A DNA stretch of 64,000 nucleotides, taken from assembly GCF_021532315.1 (NCBI RefSeq), contig NZ_JAKGAO010000031.1, positions 1 through 64,000 of the forward strand, written 5' to 3'. This DNA is from Paenibacillus tarimensis. Its GTDB lineage: Bacteria; Bacillota; Bacilli; Paenibacillales; Paenibacillaceae. The notes beneath the pieces are model-generated. The model was not told where the DNA came from, made no database searches, and saw nothing but the letters and a program-made list of their open reading frames with translations. Positions 20,707 through 29,469 of the stretch are shown in pieces (position 1 is the first letter of the stretch; each line of letters begins with the position of its first letter). Made by a program: the position numbers and the translations under genes.

Positions 20707-21418
20707 CGCTTATCCCATCCGTTTCTCTTCTAGTAGTTCTACCATAGCCGCCTTTGCCGTAAAAATCAATGACCTGCATCAGAGCCGGACCGGTCGGCGT
20801 CGTTCCCCGCATTTGCAGCTTCGGTATTATGCTGCGCATACCCGTGAGATTGTCTGTCCAATCCAGATCACACATACAATCATCCCCGCTGCTGGAATGC
20901 GGAAAATGAAACACAGCGATCTCACTGCGTCCCGACCGGGCCTGCAGACTAAGCATCAGGTCACGGATTGCCTCTTCCACCGCCGCAAGCTTCGGCTTCA
21001 TGCTTGCACTCGCATCGATTAGAAGAGCCACCTTTAAATCCGATGTCTCGCCCAGATCATCAATGACTCTAACAACCTGCCCCCGTTTCTCCGGCGGAAG
21101 CTCTTCTATTGCGTCTGCGCCAAACACCTGCTTCAGCTCCCGGTTGACCGCCTGCTGAATCGTAGTGACAACCGTCTTGCGGGTCATTAGCTGCACAGTC
21201 TGCGACAGCTGGCGTTCATGAACGATCCGGCTCAAACCACCACCCGCTCTAGCTATATCGGCAATTTCCTCTCTGCCCGCCATAGATGCCTCTTCATTAT
21301 TATCTAATACACCGACTACATTGACTGTAATTCCCTCGGATCTTGCATGTGCAGCTGCAACGACCGGACTCATGCCGACATTGGAGCAGCCGTCTGTTAT
21401 AAGCAGAATCTGCCTCAT
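20690..21418 (-). CDS. VWA-domain protein (YabS-like)
   Basis: 242 residues. The C-terminal half is a von Willebrand A domain with the metal-ion site DASAS at 135-139 and a downstream TTPTGPAL threonine loop. The N-terminal half looks like a second, degenerate VWA fold (ILLITDGCSNVG). It is coupled by overlap to the YabT-like kinase and follows spoIIE, the B. subtilis order. The role is unknown; a scaffold or partner of the kinase is a reasonable inference. Confidence 0.85.
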   Translation of the reverse strand: MRQILLITDGCSNVGMSPVVAAAHARSEGITVNVVGVLDNNEEASMAGREEIADIARAGGGLSRIVHERQLSQTVQLMTRKTVVTTIQQAVNRELKQVFGADAIEELPPEKRGQVVRVIDDLGETSDLKVALLIDASASMKPKLAAVEEAIRDLMLSLQARSGRSEIAVFHFPHSSSGDDCMCDLDWTDNLTGMRSIIPKLQMRGTTPTGPALMQVIDFYGKGGYGRTTRRETDGISGDYVV

Positions 21419-21551
21419 TCGCCTACGCCTCCCTATTCTCCGTTACTAGTAATTAGACTGCCTATGAATCAGCATTCCCGGAAATAGAGGGCTTATACCA
21501 ATCTACTGCCGCTATCCTAGCAGCCGTTCCGCCAAATAATAACGCCCATTG

Positions 21552-21587
21552 AAAAAAGACCGTACCGGAAGGCCCGGCACAGTCTAC
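21552..21587 (-). terminator. intrinsic terminator of spoIIE
   Basis: A long stem (about 12 bp with mismatches) pairs 21557-21569 with 21573-21586. The minus strand then reads six U. Confidence 0.8.
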
Positions 21588-21618
21588 TTCTCCATCATAA
21601 AGAGGGTTTCTCCACCCG

Positions 21619-24159
21619 CTAACTTACCGTGCGAGGACGCTCAAACTTGGACATCCCCGGCCAGCGGAAGGTTGCCCACTCCGGCTGATGCTTACTCACC
21701 TTCGCTACTACAACGGTCATATCATCCACAATCTGACCTTCATGATGGCGGACCACATGCTCCAGCAGCTCATCGGCCATATCCTGCGGCTCTTCCGAAT
21801 GCAGCTCCTGAATGACGCGCTTCATCCACATTTCCTTATTCACCGCATGGCCCGGCGCATCGTAAATGCCGTCTGTCATCATGATGAGCGTATCCCCCGG
21901 CTGCAGCTGAATGCGAATCAGATCTACGTCGATATCCTGCAGAATGCCAATCGGCAAATTGTTGGCGGAGATCGGGATCACCTCGCTGCCTCGCCGGATG
22001 AAGCTTGGGGTCGAGCCGATCTTCATAAAGGTTGTCTTCGCTGTATACATATCGATCAGGGCCACATCCACAGTGGCGAATACCTCATCGGAGGATCGCA
22101 GCAGTAGTACCGAATTAACCGACTTGATAGCCAGCTTCTCATCCATCCCCGATTTCAGCAGCTGCTGCAGAATCGAAAGAGCCGTGCTGCTCTCCAACCG
22201 TGCGCGCTCACCGTTCCCCATACCATCGCTAACGGCCACCGCAAACTTGCCGTTGCCAAGCTCTACCGTGCTGAAGCTGTCGCCCGAGAGCAGGTCTCCC
22301 CCTTTAGCAGCCCCCGCCACCCCCGTCTCCACTTCAAACTCCTTCGCTGAGCCGAAGGTGACGGACGCCGGCTCTCCGCTTGTATCAGGATAACGCTCGG
22401 TCTTGACCGCAATATGCTCACCGAGGATATCAGAGAGCAGCGGCGCAACGATTTTGCGGCATTCATCGTAGCCCCTGCCGAAGGTATGGGTAACCTCAAT
22501 GTCGACATTCCCTTCTTCCAGGCTGATAATGTCCACGCTCTGGATGGACAAGCCCAGTCCCTCTAAAGCTTCCCGGATTTGCTCCTCCTGCAGGTGCAGC
22601 TCCTGCCCTTCACGCCGAATTTCCTTCGCCAGATCCTCCATGATCTGCGACACGCCGTAGAGCTGATCCGCGACAAGCTGCCGCGACTCCTGAATCTGCT
22701 TGCGCCAATGCTGATCATGCTCGAACAGATCATACTGCTGGCGCATAGTGGCCAGTACCTGCTGCGGCCGGACACAATGGGTTGTCCACTCCTTCGGCAG
22801 TTCCTTCGTTACGCCGCGGCGGTTATTCTCGACTGATGACATCATATCCGTCATCACTTTATAGGTCTGATAAAACTTACCATCCCAGCACATGTCCTTC
22901 CGGAAGCAGGTCGCACAGGTACGCTCAGCTACCGCATTCATGAAATGCGTCTTGTCATCCTCGCTCTTCTGCCAGGCATCAGTCTCCTGCATCTGGCCGA
23001 AGCTGCGGGACAGCTGACGGAAAACCTCGGAGAACTGCGTAACCCGCTGAGCGGTAACATCCCTTACTCTGCGGGCATACTCATGCTGTGTCTTGGCATG
23101 CTCGCTTGTCCCGGGCACATAACGGGCGATTGTTCGCAGCAAACTTCTAGGTGTCATCAGGAAGAGTGCAGCTGCCGCCACTGACTCCCAGGCAGAGGTC
23201 AACACATCCGTCTGACCGCCTACATATATAGAGAGGATAGAGGTTCCGAGCAGCATTCCGAACGCCACCGCTGTCTTGCCTCCCTCACGGAGCAGTCCGG
23301 CAAGCAGTCCCGAGAAAGCCAGCAGGCTCATCTGCACAATTGCCTCAAAGTCAGCAAGACTGAGGATTAATCCGCCAACCACCCCTACGGATGCCCCCAG
23401 CGGAGCGCCCCCGACGAGTGCGAACATCAACAGCAGGTAACGGGACATGATATGCTCGGCAGACATGCCATACACTACCCAGCCGACTGCGCCGGTCATA
23501 ATGGAAGCTAGCAGGATCATTAGGCAGATAATTTCTTCGTTCTTCAAAGCGGAGGTTTTCTTCGTCATGGTCAGTACCGGCACCGCTTGAATGAAGACGA
23601 GCGTGAGAACAAAGGCGAGACTCGCCTCCACGGCCACCATCATCAGGTGATACCAGTCAAGCGAGGAGGTTAAGACGACCCCGAATAATTTAACCAGCAT
23701 AGTAGATATAAAGACAATGAGCGGCGCATAGGATAATTCAGATCGCTCATACGCTTCCATTCCTTTCACAAGCAGGTAAAAGGCAGACAGCTCCATGGCG
23801 ATCCACAGGGTGGATGGCGTTGCAGCAAACCAGCTGCCAAGAACAAGCGAGGCGGCTACGATCAGATGGACATCCCGTCTCAGGAAATAAATCACAGCAA
23901 AGTAAGCAATGGCAAAGGGGGCAAGAGACTCCAGAATCATGGCCCTGCCGAGCAGAAAAGCAACCACCGCGAGCAGCACAGTCCACTTCTTGGAAGCTAT
24001 AGTCTGTGTGATCCGCTTCATCCCCGCAGAATTCCAGCCTTTACGAACCGTCTCCTGAACGACACCTGTCTGCTTTGCACCCGGGAACATAACCAGGTTG
24101 CGTTTGTTCATCATTATTCTGGCACCACCATTCCGAATTTTAGAACTTCCACCATTCAT
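21619..24159 (-). CDS. spoIIE: stage II sporulation protein E (SpoIIAA-P phosphatase)
   Basis: Membrane PP2C phosphatase that dephosphorylates SpoIIAA and so releases SigF in the forespore. It also binds FtsZ at the polar septum. 846 residues: about ten N-terminal transmembrane helices (residues 55-330), a central oligomerisation region, and a C-terminal PPM phosphatase domain (AVSDGMGNGERAR and LIMMTDGIYD metal motifs). Starts at 24159 or 24114 are both possible. It has its own terminator. The promoter region carries Spo0A-like boxes. Confidence 0.96.
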   Translation of the reverse strand: MNGGSSKIRNGGARIMMNKRNLVMFPGAKQTGVVQETVRKGWNSAGMKRITQTIASKKWTVLLAVVAFLLGRAMILESLAPFAIAYFAVIYFLRRDVHLIVAASLVLGSWFAATPSTLWIAMELSAFYLLVKGMEAYERSELSYAPLIVFISTMLVKLFGVVLTSSLDWYHLMMVAVEASLAFVLTLVFIQAVPVLTMTKKTSALKNEEIICLMILLASIMTGAVGWVVYGMSAEHIMSRYLLLMFALVGGAPLGASVGVVGGLILSLADFEAIVQMSLLAFSGLLAGLLREGGKTAVAFGMLLGTSILSIYVGGQTDVLTSAWESVAAAALFLMTPRSLLRTIARYVPGTSEHAKTQHEYARRVRDVTAQRVTQFSEVFRQLSRSFGQMQETDAWQKSEDDKTHFMNAVAERTCATCFRKDMCWDGKFYQTYKVMTDMMSSVENNRRGVTKELPKEWTTHCVRPQQVLATMRQQYDLFEHDQHWRKQIQESRQLVADQLYGVSQIMEDLAKEIRREGQELHLQEEQIREALEGLGLSIQSVDIISLEEGNVDIEVTHTFGRGYDECRKIVAPLLSDILGEHIAVKTERYPDTSGEPASVTFGSAKEFEVETGVAGAAKGGDLLSGDSFSTVELGNGKFAVAVSDGMGNGERARLESSTALSILQQLLKSGMDEKLAIKSVNSVLLLRSSDEVFATVDVALIDMYTAKTTFMKIGSTPSFIRRGSEVIPISANNLPIGILQDIDVDLIRIQLQPGDTLIMMTDGIYDAPGHAVNKEMWMKRVIQELHSEEPQDMADELLEHVVRHHEGQIVDDMTVVVAKVSKHQPEWATFRWPGMSKFERPRTVS

Positions 24160-24215
24160 GATGGATGGACAGGCTTAAGCTTATGCCGAAGCCCTTACCG
24201 CTCTGAGTGTTACCC

Positions 24216-24281
24216 ATTATAGAATTGGGAACAGGGGATGTTTGTCATAACCCGTAGGGAGCAGCAAAGTTTTTTCCGACA
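24216..24281 (-). promoter_or_regulatory. spoIIE promoter with Spo0A-like boxes
   Basis: -10 TATAAT (24216-24221) without a good -35 at normal spacing, as in Spo0A-dependent spoII promoters. Upstream are a 6/7 match to the 0A box, TGTCGGA (24275-24281), and a weaker inverted one near 24241-24250. SigA plus Spo0A~P control is the inference. Confidence 0.5.
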
Positions 24282-24569
24282 AAAGCCCCTCGGACCGGCA
24301 GCCATGTCAAACGGTGGGCGAGCCCAATGGCTGTGCATGTTTACAGGCAGAAGCCTTAAGCCCGGCAGACGGCTTGTTCAACAAAAACCGGGTTGACCGT
24401 TCATATGTTCGCGGGTGCAAGGCGTCCGAACCTGTCGGAGATGATGGAGATATACGGGAAAGTATTTGGTCTGTGCCAAAAGAAAGAATATTGGCGCCTT
24501 GCGCAGACGGAGAAGTGCTGTCCTTCAGCTATTTCCTGCGGACGACAGCCCTATACATAGCTTTACATA

Positions 24570-24606
24570 GCAAATACGCCGCCCCTGCTTGCAGGGACGG
24601 CGTACT
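24570..24606 (-). terminator. intrinsic terminator of yabR
   Basis: A 14-bp stem with one mismatch (24575-24588 with 24591-24604) is followed by UUUG on the minus strand, shortly after the gene stop. Confidence 0.75.
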
Positions 24607-24628
24607 TATACGACTCTATAAAGATTGG

Positions 24629-25147
24629 TTACACTCGCTTCGCGCCACGGCCTCCACGCTTGGACTCCGTGTTTTTCTTGAGGGAAGAAATACGTTCTTC
24701 ACTGTCTTTCAAGAAGCGGGAGACTTTATCCTCGAAGGATGGTTTGCCAGGGGCAGCCTTGAAGGGACGTCCTCCACGGTCGCCTCCTCCTGGACGTGGT
24801 CCAGCTCCGGGACGGGGTCCACCGCCTGGACGAGGTCCAGCTCCGGGACGAGGTCCGCTAAATCCTGGACCACGGTCACCACCGCGCTGCGGTGGCACAT
24901 AACCCTCCGGCCGATCGATTGCCTGTTTAATAGAAAGTCCGATTTTTCCGTCCTTGTCCACATTGATTACCTTCACTTTGACAACATCGTCAATCTTCAG
25001 GTGATCTTTGACGTCTTTGACGTAATTATCGGCAATTTCCGAAATGTGAACGAGCCCCGTGACACCCCCCGACAAATCGACGAATGCTCCGAAATGCGTT
25101 ATGCCTGTCACTTTGCCCTCTAATTTGGCTCCCACTTCAATTGCCAT
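24629..25147 (-). CDS. yabR: S1-domain RNA-binding protein with RPG-repeat tail
   Basis: 172 residues. An S1 RNA-binding fold occupies about residues 1-72 (GAKLEGKVTGITHFGAFVDL ... VKVKVINVDKDGKIGLSIKQA). The middle third is a low-complexity Gly-Pro-Arg tract built from repeats of a short RPGxGP unit, followed by a basic C-terminus (KRGGRGAKRV). This is the YabR/general-stress-protein-13 family, for which ribosome or RNA association is likely. The repeat tract is the unusual part. Own promoter at 25238-25267. Confidence 0.9.
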   Translation of the reverse strand: MAIEVGAKLEGKVTGITHFGAFVDLSGGVTGLVHISEIADNYVKDVKDHLKIDDVVKVKVINVDKDGKIGLSIKQAIDRPEGYVPPQRGGDRGPGFSGPRPGAGPRPGGGPRPGAGPRPGGGDRGGRPFKAAPGKPSFEDKVSRFLKDSEERISSLKKNTESKRGGRGAKRV

Positions 25148-25237
25148 AGAATAAAATGTTCCTCCCTAAGATTTTTGCAAAGCAAATGAACCATACCATA
25201 ATTGGATTGATTCTTACTTCTTGGTATACCTATCGTG

Positions 25238-25267
25238 ATTATACCCGAACGCCTGAACTAAGGTCAA
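25238..25267 (-). promoter_or_regulatory. yabR promoter
   Basis: -35 TTGACC (25262-25267), spacer 18, -10 TATAAT (25238-25243), in the divIC-yabR gap. Confidence 0.75.
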
Positions 25268-25283
25268 CAGACGGTTGCCCGTA

Positions 25284-25604
25284 TTAGTCCCCGGCTTCGG
25301 TGACCTGGATCGGCTGTTCACCCGGTAAAATATAGCCGTGCTTGCGGGCGATCTCCCGAATGTATTCGGAATCATTCAACCGGTCAACCTGCTTCTGCAG
25401 CTTCAAACTCTCCGCTTCGGCTTCCGCAAGGGTCTCCTGAAGCGCAAGCCGCTTCATCTCCGTCTCGCCGCGCTGCTCCATCTGACTGAAGAGGGTATAG
25501 AGAGCCCATGCCATAAACAGCACAACAAAGGCGAACCAAATCTTCAGACGGCGCTTGGAACCAGGGTGTGTGGTTGTCCGATTGGATGTTTGGGCTTTGG
25601 CCAC
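25284..25604 (-). CDS. divIC: septum formation initiator DivIC
   Basis: Bitopic division protein of the DivIB-DivIC-FtsL complex. 106 residues: a basic cytoplasmic N-terminus, one transmembrane helix (about 22-40), an extracellular coiled coil (about 45-80) and the C-terminal EIARKHGYILPGE motif. It follows yabQ by 12 bases, so sporulation and vegetative promoters may both feed it, as in B. subtilis. Confidence 0.95.
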   Translation of the reverse strand: MAKAQTSNRTTTHPGSKRRLKIWFAFVVLFMAWALYTLFSQMEQRGETEMKRLALQETLAEAEAESLKLQKQVDRLNDSEYIREIARKHGYILPGEQPIQVTEAGD

Positions 25605-25616
25605 GCTATGTACCTC

Positions 25617-26219
25617 CTAAGACTTATGGTTTCGTATCCGCTCGAAGAACGCCTTGATGCGGGCTACCAGCCCCGGCAATCCCAGCTTCTCCCCTGTCTG
25701 CTTCATCCAGCCCCATAAGGGACGAATCAGCGGTGACAATATCCAGGATAGGAAAAGCCAAAACGGACGTAACAATTGTACCACAATACGGAAGAGGAAC
25801 ATAGTACAAACAATCAGAAACCCAGCGGTAATCTTCAGCAGCCGGTATACCAGTATTACCGGCTTGATGAACAGCACCTCAAAGGCACGGACAGCCGCCG
25901 CCCATAAGCTGCGCAGCGCATCCATAAGCCATTCAACGATTCGGATAATGATCCGGCTCAGAAGCCAGAAGTAAAAGCTGATGCCAATAAACAGACCAAG
26001 AAATACATAGAACCTGACTTCCCCGTCATTACTTGCGATCAGCATCCGGAAAACAATCAGTGTTGCCGCTGTCCAATACAACAAATCCAGAACCGGAACC
26101 CATATACGGCCAATCCGCAGCTGATTCGACACGACGCGGTAGCCGTCAAAAGCCGCCCCCATTCCGACCCCGGACAGCATCATTACAGCCAGCGACAAAA
26201 ACTGAATCTCCAGGTTCAC
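25617..26219 (-). CDS. yabQ: spore cortex biosynthesis protein YabQ
   Basis: 200-residue integral membrane protein with about five hydrophobic segments, matching YabQ of spore formers, which localises to the forespore outer membrane and is needed for cortex formation. It overlaps the yabP stop by 4 bases and precedes divIC. Expression in the mother cell under SigE is expected from the family but no clear SigE promoter was identified here. Confidence 0.9.
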   Translation of the reverse strand: MNLEIQFLSLAVMMLSGVGMGAAFDGYRVVSNQLRIGRIWVPVLDLLYWTAATLIVFRMLIASNDGEVRFYVFLGLFIGISFYFWLLSRIIIRIVEWLMDALRSLWAAAVRAFEVLFIKPVILVYRLLKITAGFLIVCTMFLFRIVVQLLRPFWLFLSWILSPLIRPLWGWMKQTGEKLGLPGLVARIKAFFERIRNHKS

Positions 26220-26500
26220 TTAAACAGCTTACCCAGGAAGCCCTTGGATTTGTCTGCGGCTGCCCCGTCCAGGTAGGCGATGGAATGGACGAGTCCCTCG
26301 ATTGCAACGAGGCCCTGCTCCAGGCTGAGATGCTTCATGTGAAGGTTCTGTCCGCGGACGGTTACAAATCCGCACTCGGTCTCCAGCAGAAATTCCTCGC
26401 TGTCAAAGCTCTCGACATTACTGACGCCGGTCAGCTCCAGGACCTTACGGTTCAGCATCTTGACTTCCTGGCGCTTGGCGGATTTTCCATGTTCATTCAT
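26216..26500 (-). CDS. yabP: sporulation protein YabP
   Basis: 94 residues of the YabP/YqfC family (EVKMLNRKVLELTGVSNVESFDSEEFLLET). These proteins are required for coat and cortex assembly with YabQ. It starts a transcription unit: a terminator (26613-26645) separates it from rqcP. The 4-base overlap with yabQ indicates coupling. Confidence 0.93.
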   Translation of the reverse strand: MNEHGKSAKRQEVKMLNRKVLELTGVSNVESFDSEEFLLETECGFVTVRGQNLHMKHLSLEQGLVAIEGLVHSIAYLDGAAADKSKGFLGKLFK

Positions 26501-26612
26501 AGCTCGGCCCCTCCTTCATTACTACATGCATATGGAGGAGGGACAAGATTTAGAACCGGGTGACGGCATAGGTGCATTACCCGATCCGGGCAGGGGTGAA
26601 ACATCCCGGAAA

Positions 26613-26645
26613 TAAAAAAAAGAAAGCCCCGGTGACGGGGCTTTC
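26613..26645 (-). terminator. intrinsic terminator of the hup-rqcP unit
   Basis: A 9-bp stem (26622-26630 with 26637-26645), loop of six, then eight U on the minus strand. A textbook rho-independent terminator. Confidence 0.93.
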
Positions 26646-26669
26646 TCTCTCATCTGACAAGATGCCGGA

Positions 26670-26960
26670 TTAGAAGAGGTTACCGCCTTCCGGGCTGTTC
26701 TCCGGCTTGCGGGATTCCTCTTTCAACAAGGTATAGAGTTCGGCAGCTTCATCCTTACGGGTCGTATCAGCAATCCGTTCCACACGGACTGTCACAATCT
26801 TCTGTCCGAACTGGATGGTGAGCTCGTCGCCGGCTTTGACGGTGCTGCTCGCTTTCGCTTCCCGACCATTGATCCATACGCGCCCCTGCTCAGATACATC
26901 CTTCGCTACGGTGCGGCGTTTAATCAATCTCGATACCTTGAGAAATTTATCCAGACGCAT
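26670..26960 (-). CDS. rqcP: S4-domain ribosome quality-control factor RqcP
   Basis: 96 residues that start with the S4 RNA-binding motif MRLDKFLKVSRLIKRRTVAK. B. subtilis YabO/RqcP binds the stalled 50S subunit and works with RqcH in poly-alanine tailing. 3 bases separate it from hup, so the two are co-transcribed from the hup promoter. Confidence 0.94.
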   Translation of the reverse strand: MRLDKFLKVSRLIKRRTVAKDVSEQGRVWINGREAKASSTVKAGDELTIQFGQKIVTVRVERIADTTRKDEAAELYTLLKEESRKPENSPEGGNLF

Positions 26961-26963
26961 TCT

Positions 26964-27236
26964 TTACTTTACGGCTTCCTTCAGTTTGTTGCCGGCTTTG
27001 AATGCTGGAACGTTGGATTCCGGGATTTCGATTGTCTTGCCTGTTTGCGGGTTGCGGCCTACACGACCGGAACGCTTGCGGGTCTCGAATGTGCCGAAGC
27101 CGATCAGCTGTACTTTGTCGCCGTTTTGGAGCGCTTCTGTAATTTCGCCGAGGAAGCCGTTCAGTACCGCTTCCACGTCACGCTTGGTCAAACCGCTTTT
27201 GTCCGAGATGTTGTTGATCAGATCTGTTTTGTTCAT
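26964..27236 (-). CDS. hup: histone-like DNA-binding protein HU
   Basis: The 90-residue HU fold: MNKTDLINNISDKSGLTKRD, the VQLIGFGTFE core and the RVGRNPQTGKTIEIPESNVPAFKAGNKLK DNA-clasping arm. The start at 27236 gives the exact family length with GGGAGG upstream. An in-frame upstream extension to 27329 is rejected. In B. subtilis hbs is elsewhere; here HU sits between yabN and rqcP. Confidence 0.95.
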   Translation of the reverse strand: MNKTDLINNISDKSGLTKRDVEAVLNGFLGEITEALQNGDKVQLIGFGTFETRKRSGRVGRNPQTGKTIEIPESNVPAFKAGNKLKEAVK

Positions 27237-27301
27237 TATGAGTTGCCTCCCAGCAATAAAATTAAGTAAGGCCAGACGCACGTATGACGCCTTAATCCTT
27301 A

Positions 27302-27329
27302 TGTATAGCCCTTTATTAGGGTACTTCAA
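27302..27329 (-). promoter_or_regulatory. hup promoter
   Basis: -35 TTGAAG (27324-27329), spacer 16, -10 TATACA (27302-27307), about 60 bases before the hup ATG. The spacer contains a small CCCT...AGGG inverted repeat. Confidence 0.6.
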
Positions 27330-27425
27330 GGTGTACTATTCTTCCCGTTCCTGGAAAACTCCTGCTGGTCCGCGAAGTTTTTTTCGATTTTTGGTGAAAA
27401 AAGACGATTTTTGACGACGAAGTGG

Positions 27426-28928
27426 TTATAATTCACGCTTTGCCTCTTCCCACCAGCGGTCCATTTCTTGTAAGTCAGTCTCGTCAAATGTGCGGCCGCT
27501 TATACGGAGCTGCTCTTCAATATACGCGAAGCGGCGCATAAATTTCAAGTTCGTACCGGCCAGCGCTTCCTCAGGGTCGGCGTCAATGAACCGGGCAGCG
27601 TTCACGGCCGCAAACAGCAGATCACCCAGCTCACGGGCCTGCTCCTGCTTGTCCCCATCCCCAATCGCCTGCCGCAGTTCAGCGGTTTCTTCCTCGATCT
27701 TCGCCAGTACAGGCTCCACATCATCCCAGTCAAAGCCTACCTTAGCGGCCTTCTTTTGCAGCTTATAAGCCTTCATAATAGCCGGCAAGTCCTTCGGAAT
27801 ACCAGCTAGCAGCGACTGCCCCTCCCGGCTGATACCCTTGCGGCGCTTCTCCTCGGCCTTCATCTCTTCCCAGTTCTGCAGCGCTTCGTCGGCATTGTCC
27901 GCCCCGCTCTTGCCAAACACATGCGGATGCCGGAAAATCAGCTTCTCGTTCAGCGTCTGAATGACGTCGTAGGCATTAAAGGCACCCTGCTCTTCTTCCA
28001 TCTGGCTGTGGAGCATAACCTGAAGAATCACATCGCCGAACTCCTCCTGCATGCCGGACGGGTCATCATTATCAATAGCCTCCAGCGCTTCATACGTTTC
28101 CTCGATGAAATTCTTCCGTATGGACTGATGCGTCTGCTCGCGGTCCCACGGGCATCCCTCCGGGCTGCGCAGAATCGAGACGATCTCATGCAGACGGTCA
28201 AAGGACCTGTTCAGCAGGCGATCGTCCTCCGAACGGGGAATCCAGATCAGCGACAGGTTGCCGTAGCCTTCGATCCGGTCCAACTCATACAGCGGCACCG
28301 TCTCAATCCGCTCCTCGCCCGCTACGCCAAGCGCATGCCCGACGGTGACCAGGTGCTCATCCGGATACCGTTCCATCAGCGTAAGCTTCACATCAGATGC
28401 TGTAAATTGGTCGTAGACCTGCCCGATAACCGTATGAAGCTTAGGCTGCAGAAGAGAATGGTGCAATTCACCCGCGTCCAGCAGCTGGAAGCCCTCAATC
28501 GGGTCGAAGCCAAGCCGGACGAATGCCTGGTCGAGGAAGCTCTCTCCGCCCAGGATATGCAGGGAGATCCCTGCCTCAGGGCATCGTTCCCGCAGCAGCT
28601 GCACGGTGCGCTCGGCTACCATCGGGTGACCGGGCACCGCATAGAGGACCGACCTGCCCTCATTGCTTATGGCCGGGCTATCCGATTGGGCTGCCTCTAT
28701 AAGAGCTGCCGCAATGGCCTCATACACATCAGGGAAGGACTCCATCTGTTCATACAGGTAATCAAAGGATGTATAAGAAAGTCCGTTCTTCTCAAACAGG
28801 CTCATCATCGGATGCTTGTCCGTACGGACGTAGCGCACCTCCGCTTCTTGAAGCCTGCGCCAGACACCAAGCGTCAGCTGCTCTTCATCGCCGGACCCGA
28901 GCCCGGCTACCGTAATGGTTGGTTGCAT
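27426..28928 (-). CDS. yabN: tetrapyrrole methylase-like/MazG nucleotide pyrophosphohydrolase fusion
   Basis: About 500 residues with two domains. An N-terminal SAM-dependent tetrapyrrole-methylase fold (about 1-210, TITVAGLGSGDEEQLTLG) is joined to a C-terminal MazG domain (about 240-500) with Mg-binding clusters EETYEALEAI and EEFGDVILQVMLH. MazG hydrolyses NTPs and dNTPs. The methylase substrate in YabN is unknown. The start at 28928 has AGGAGG 6-7 bases upstream. The upstream neighbour would be yabM in Bacillus but here an AT-rich insert intervenes. Confidence 0.95.
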   Translation of the reverse strand: MQPTITVAGLGSGDEEQLTLGVWRRLQEAEVRYVRTDKHPMMSLFEKNGLSYTSFDYLYEQMESFPDVYEAIAAALIEAAQSDSPAISNEGRSVLYAVPGHPMVAERTVQLLRERCPEAGISLHILGGESFLDQAFVRLGFDPIEGFQLLDAGELHHSLLQPKLHTVIGQVYDQFTASDVKLTLMERYPDEHLVTVGHALGVAGEERIETVPLYELDRIEGYGNLSLIWIPRSEDDRLLNRSFDRLHEIVSILRSPEGCPWDREQTHQSIRKNFIEETYEALEAIDNDDPSGMQEEFGDVILQVMLHSQMEEEQGAFNAYDVIQTLNEKLIFRHPHVFGKSGADNADEALQNWEEMKAEEKRRKGISREGQSLLAGIPKDLPAIMKAYKLQKKAAKVGFDWDDVEPVLAKIEEETAELRQAIGDGDKQEQARELGDLLFAAVNAARFIDADPEEALAGTNLKFMRRFAYIEEQLRISGRTFDETDLQEMDRWWEEAKREL

Positions 28929-29469
28929 GCCAATCCTCCTCACGAATCATGCCGCTTCCAGTATGTCCCTATACGGAAGCTGTGCGTTTATATTATAGCC
29001 CTCCGGCGTGTTCGTTGAAACTAACAAATTCCTTTAAGCCCCTTTAATAGTTCATCAACAACGACTGCATTAACTGTCCGCAAGCCCGGTTCCATAAGTA
29101 TTCTTTTCTGTCCATTACTGATATTACCAGCTGCTCCTGTAACAATCACTCCAAATGCAATTATCTGCTCTAGTTCACTATAATAATTGAAGTTGCTTAA
29201 AGATACCCTTAATGCCAGTTAGATCTGAATAGCGAGAGATACTGTATAACGAGTGGCGGGTACCTGACAGTAGGCGGCATATCACCGATGCATGCCCTGT
29301 ATGTGTCTTCAACCTCGGGAGCTCAACCTCCGCATATACGGAAAGAGGACGAATCTAGCACTGTTTCCAGCACTTAAAATCCGCCCTTTAACTGCCCTAT
29401 ACGGGACCTGTTTATTCATTTGCATTTTTGCAAGTAATTCCGATACTAACCGAGAGACGAATTAACACT
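28929..29469. other. gene-poor accessory stretch upstream of yabN
   Basis: 540 bases without an intact gene. It includes a possible yabN promoter (-10 TATAAT near 28993 with a poor -35), the remnant ORF at 29021-29218, and about 250 bases (29220-29469) in which I see no coding, RNA or repeat signal. Confidence 0.5.
29021..29218 (-). pseudogene. remnant of an unidentified gene (C-terminal fragment)
   Basis: A 65-codon open frame that begins after a stop and has no standard start near its 5' end, yet its translation looks protein-like (for example YYSELEQIIAFGVIVTGAAG and VVVDELLKGLKGIC) and ends in TAG. The first internal ATG would leave only about 26 residues. Best read as the 3' end of a decayed gene. 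I cannot assign a family. It lies in the AT-rich insert between yabM and yabN. Confidence 0.45.

Larger units (their letters stand above)
24160..24628. other. 470-base gap between yabR and spoIIE
   Basis: Holds the yabR terminator at the high-identity end and the spoIIE promoter at the other. In B. subtilis two tRNA genes (Met, Glu) lie here. I see no cloverleaf or T-arm consensus on either strand, and no convincing ORF. Confidence 0.6.

Noticed and set aside
24160-24628. tRNA in the yabR-spoIIE gap
   Set aside because: A GGTTCG word occurs near 24440 but no acceptor, anticodon or D arm can be built around it.
24314-25123. 269-codon plus-strand ORF opposite yabR
   Set aside because: Antisense to the S1 protein and its terminator; low-complexity Ser/Thr repeats mirror the RPG repeat codons.
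27921-29018. 365-codon plus-strand ORF opposite yabN
   Set aside because: Antisense shadow of the tetrapyrrole methylase/MazG gene, which has clear motifs in its own frame.
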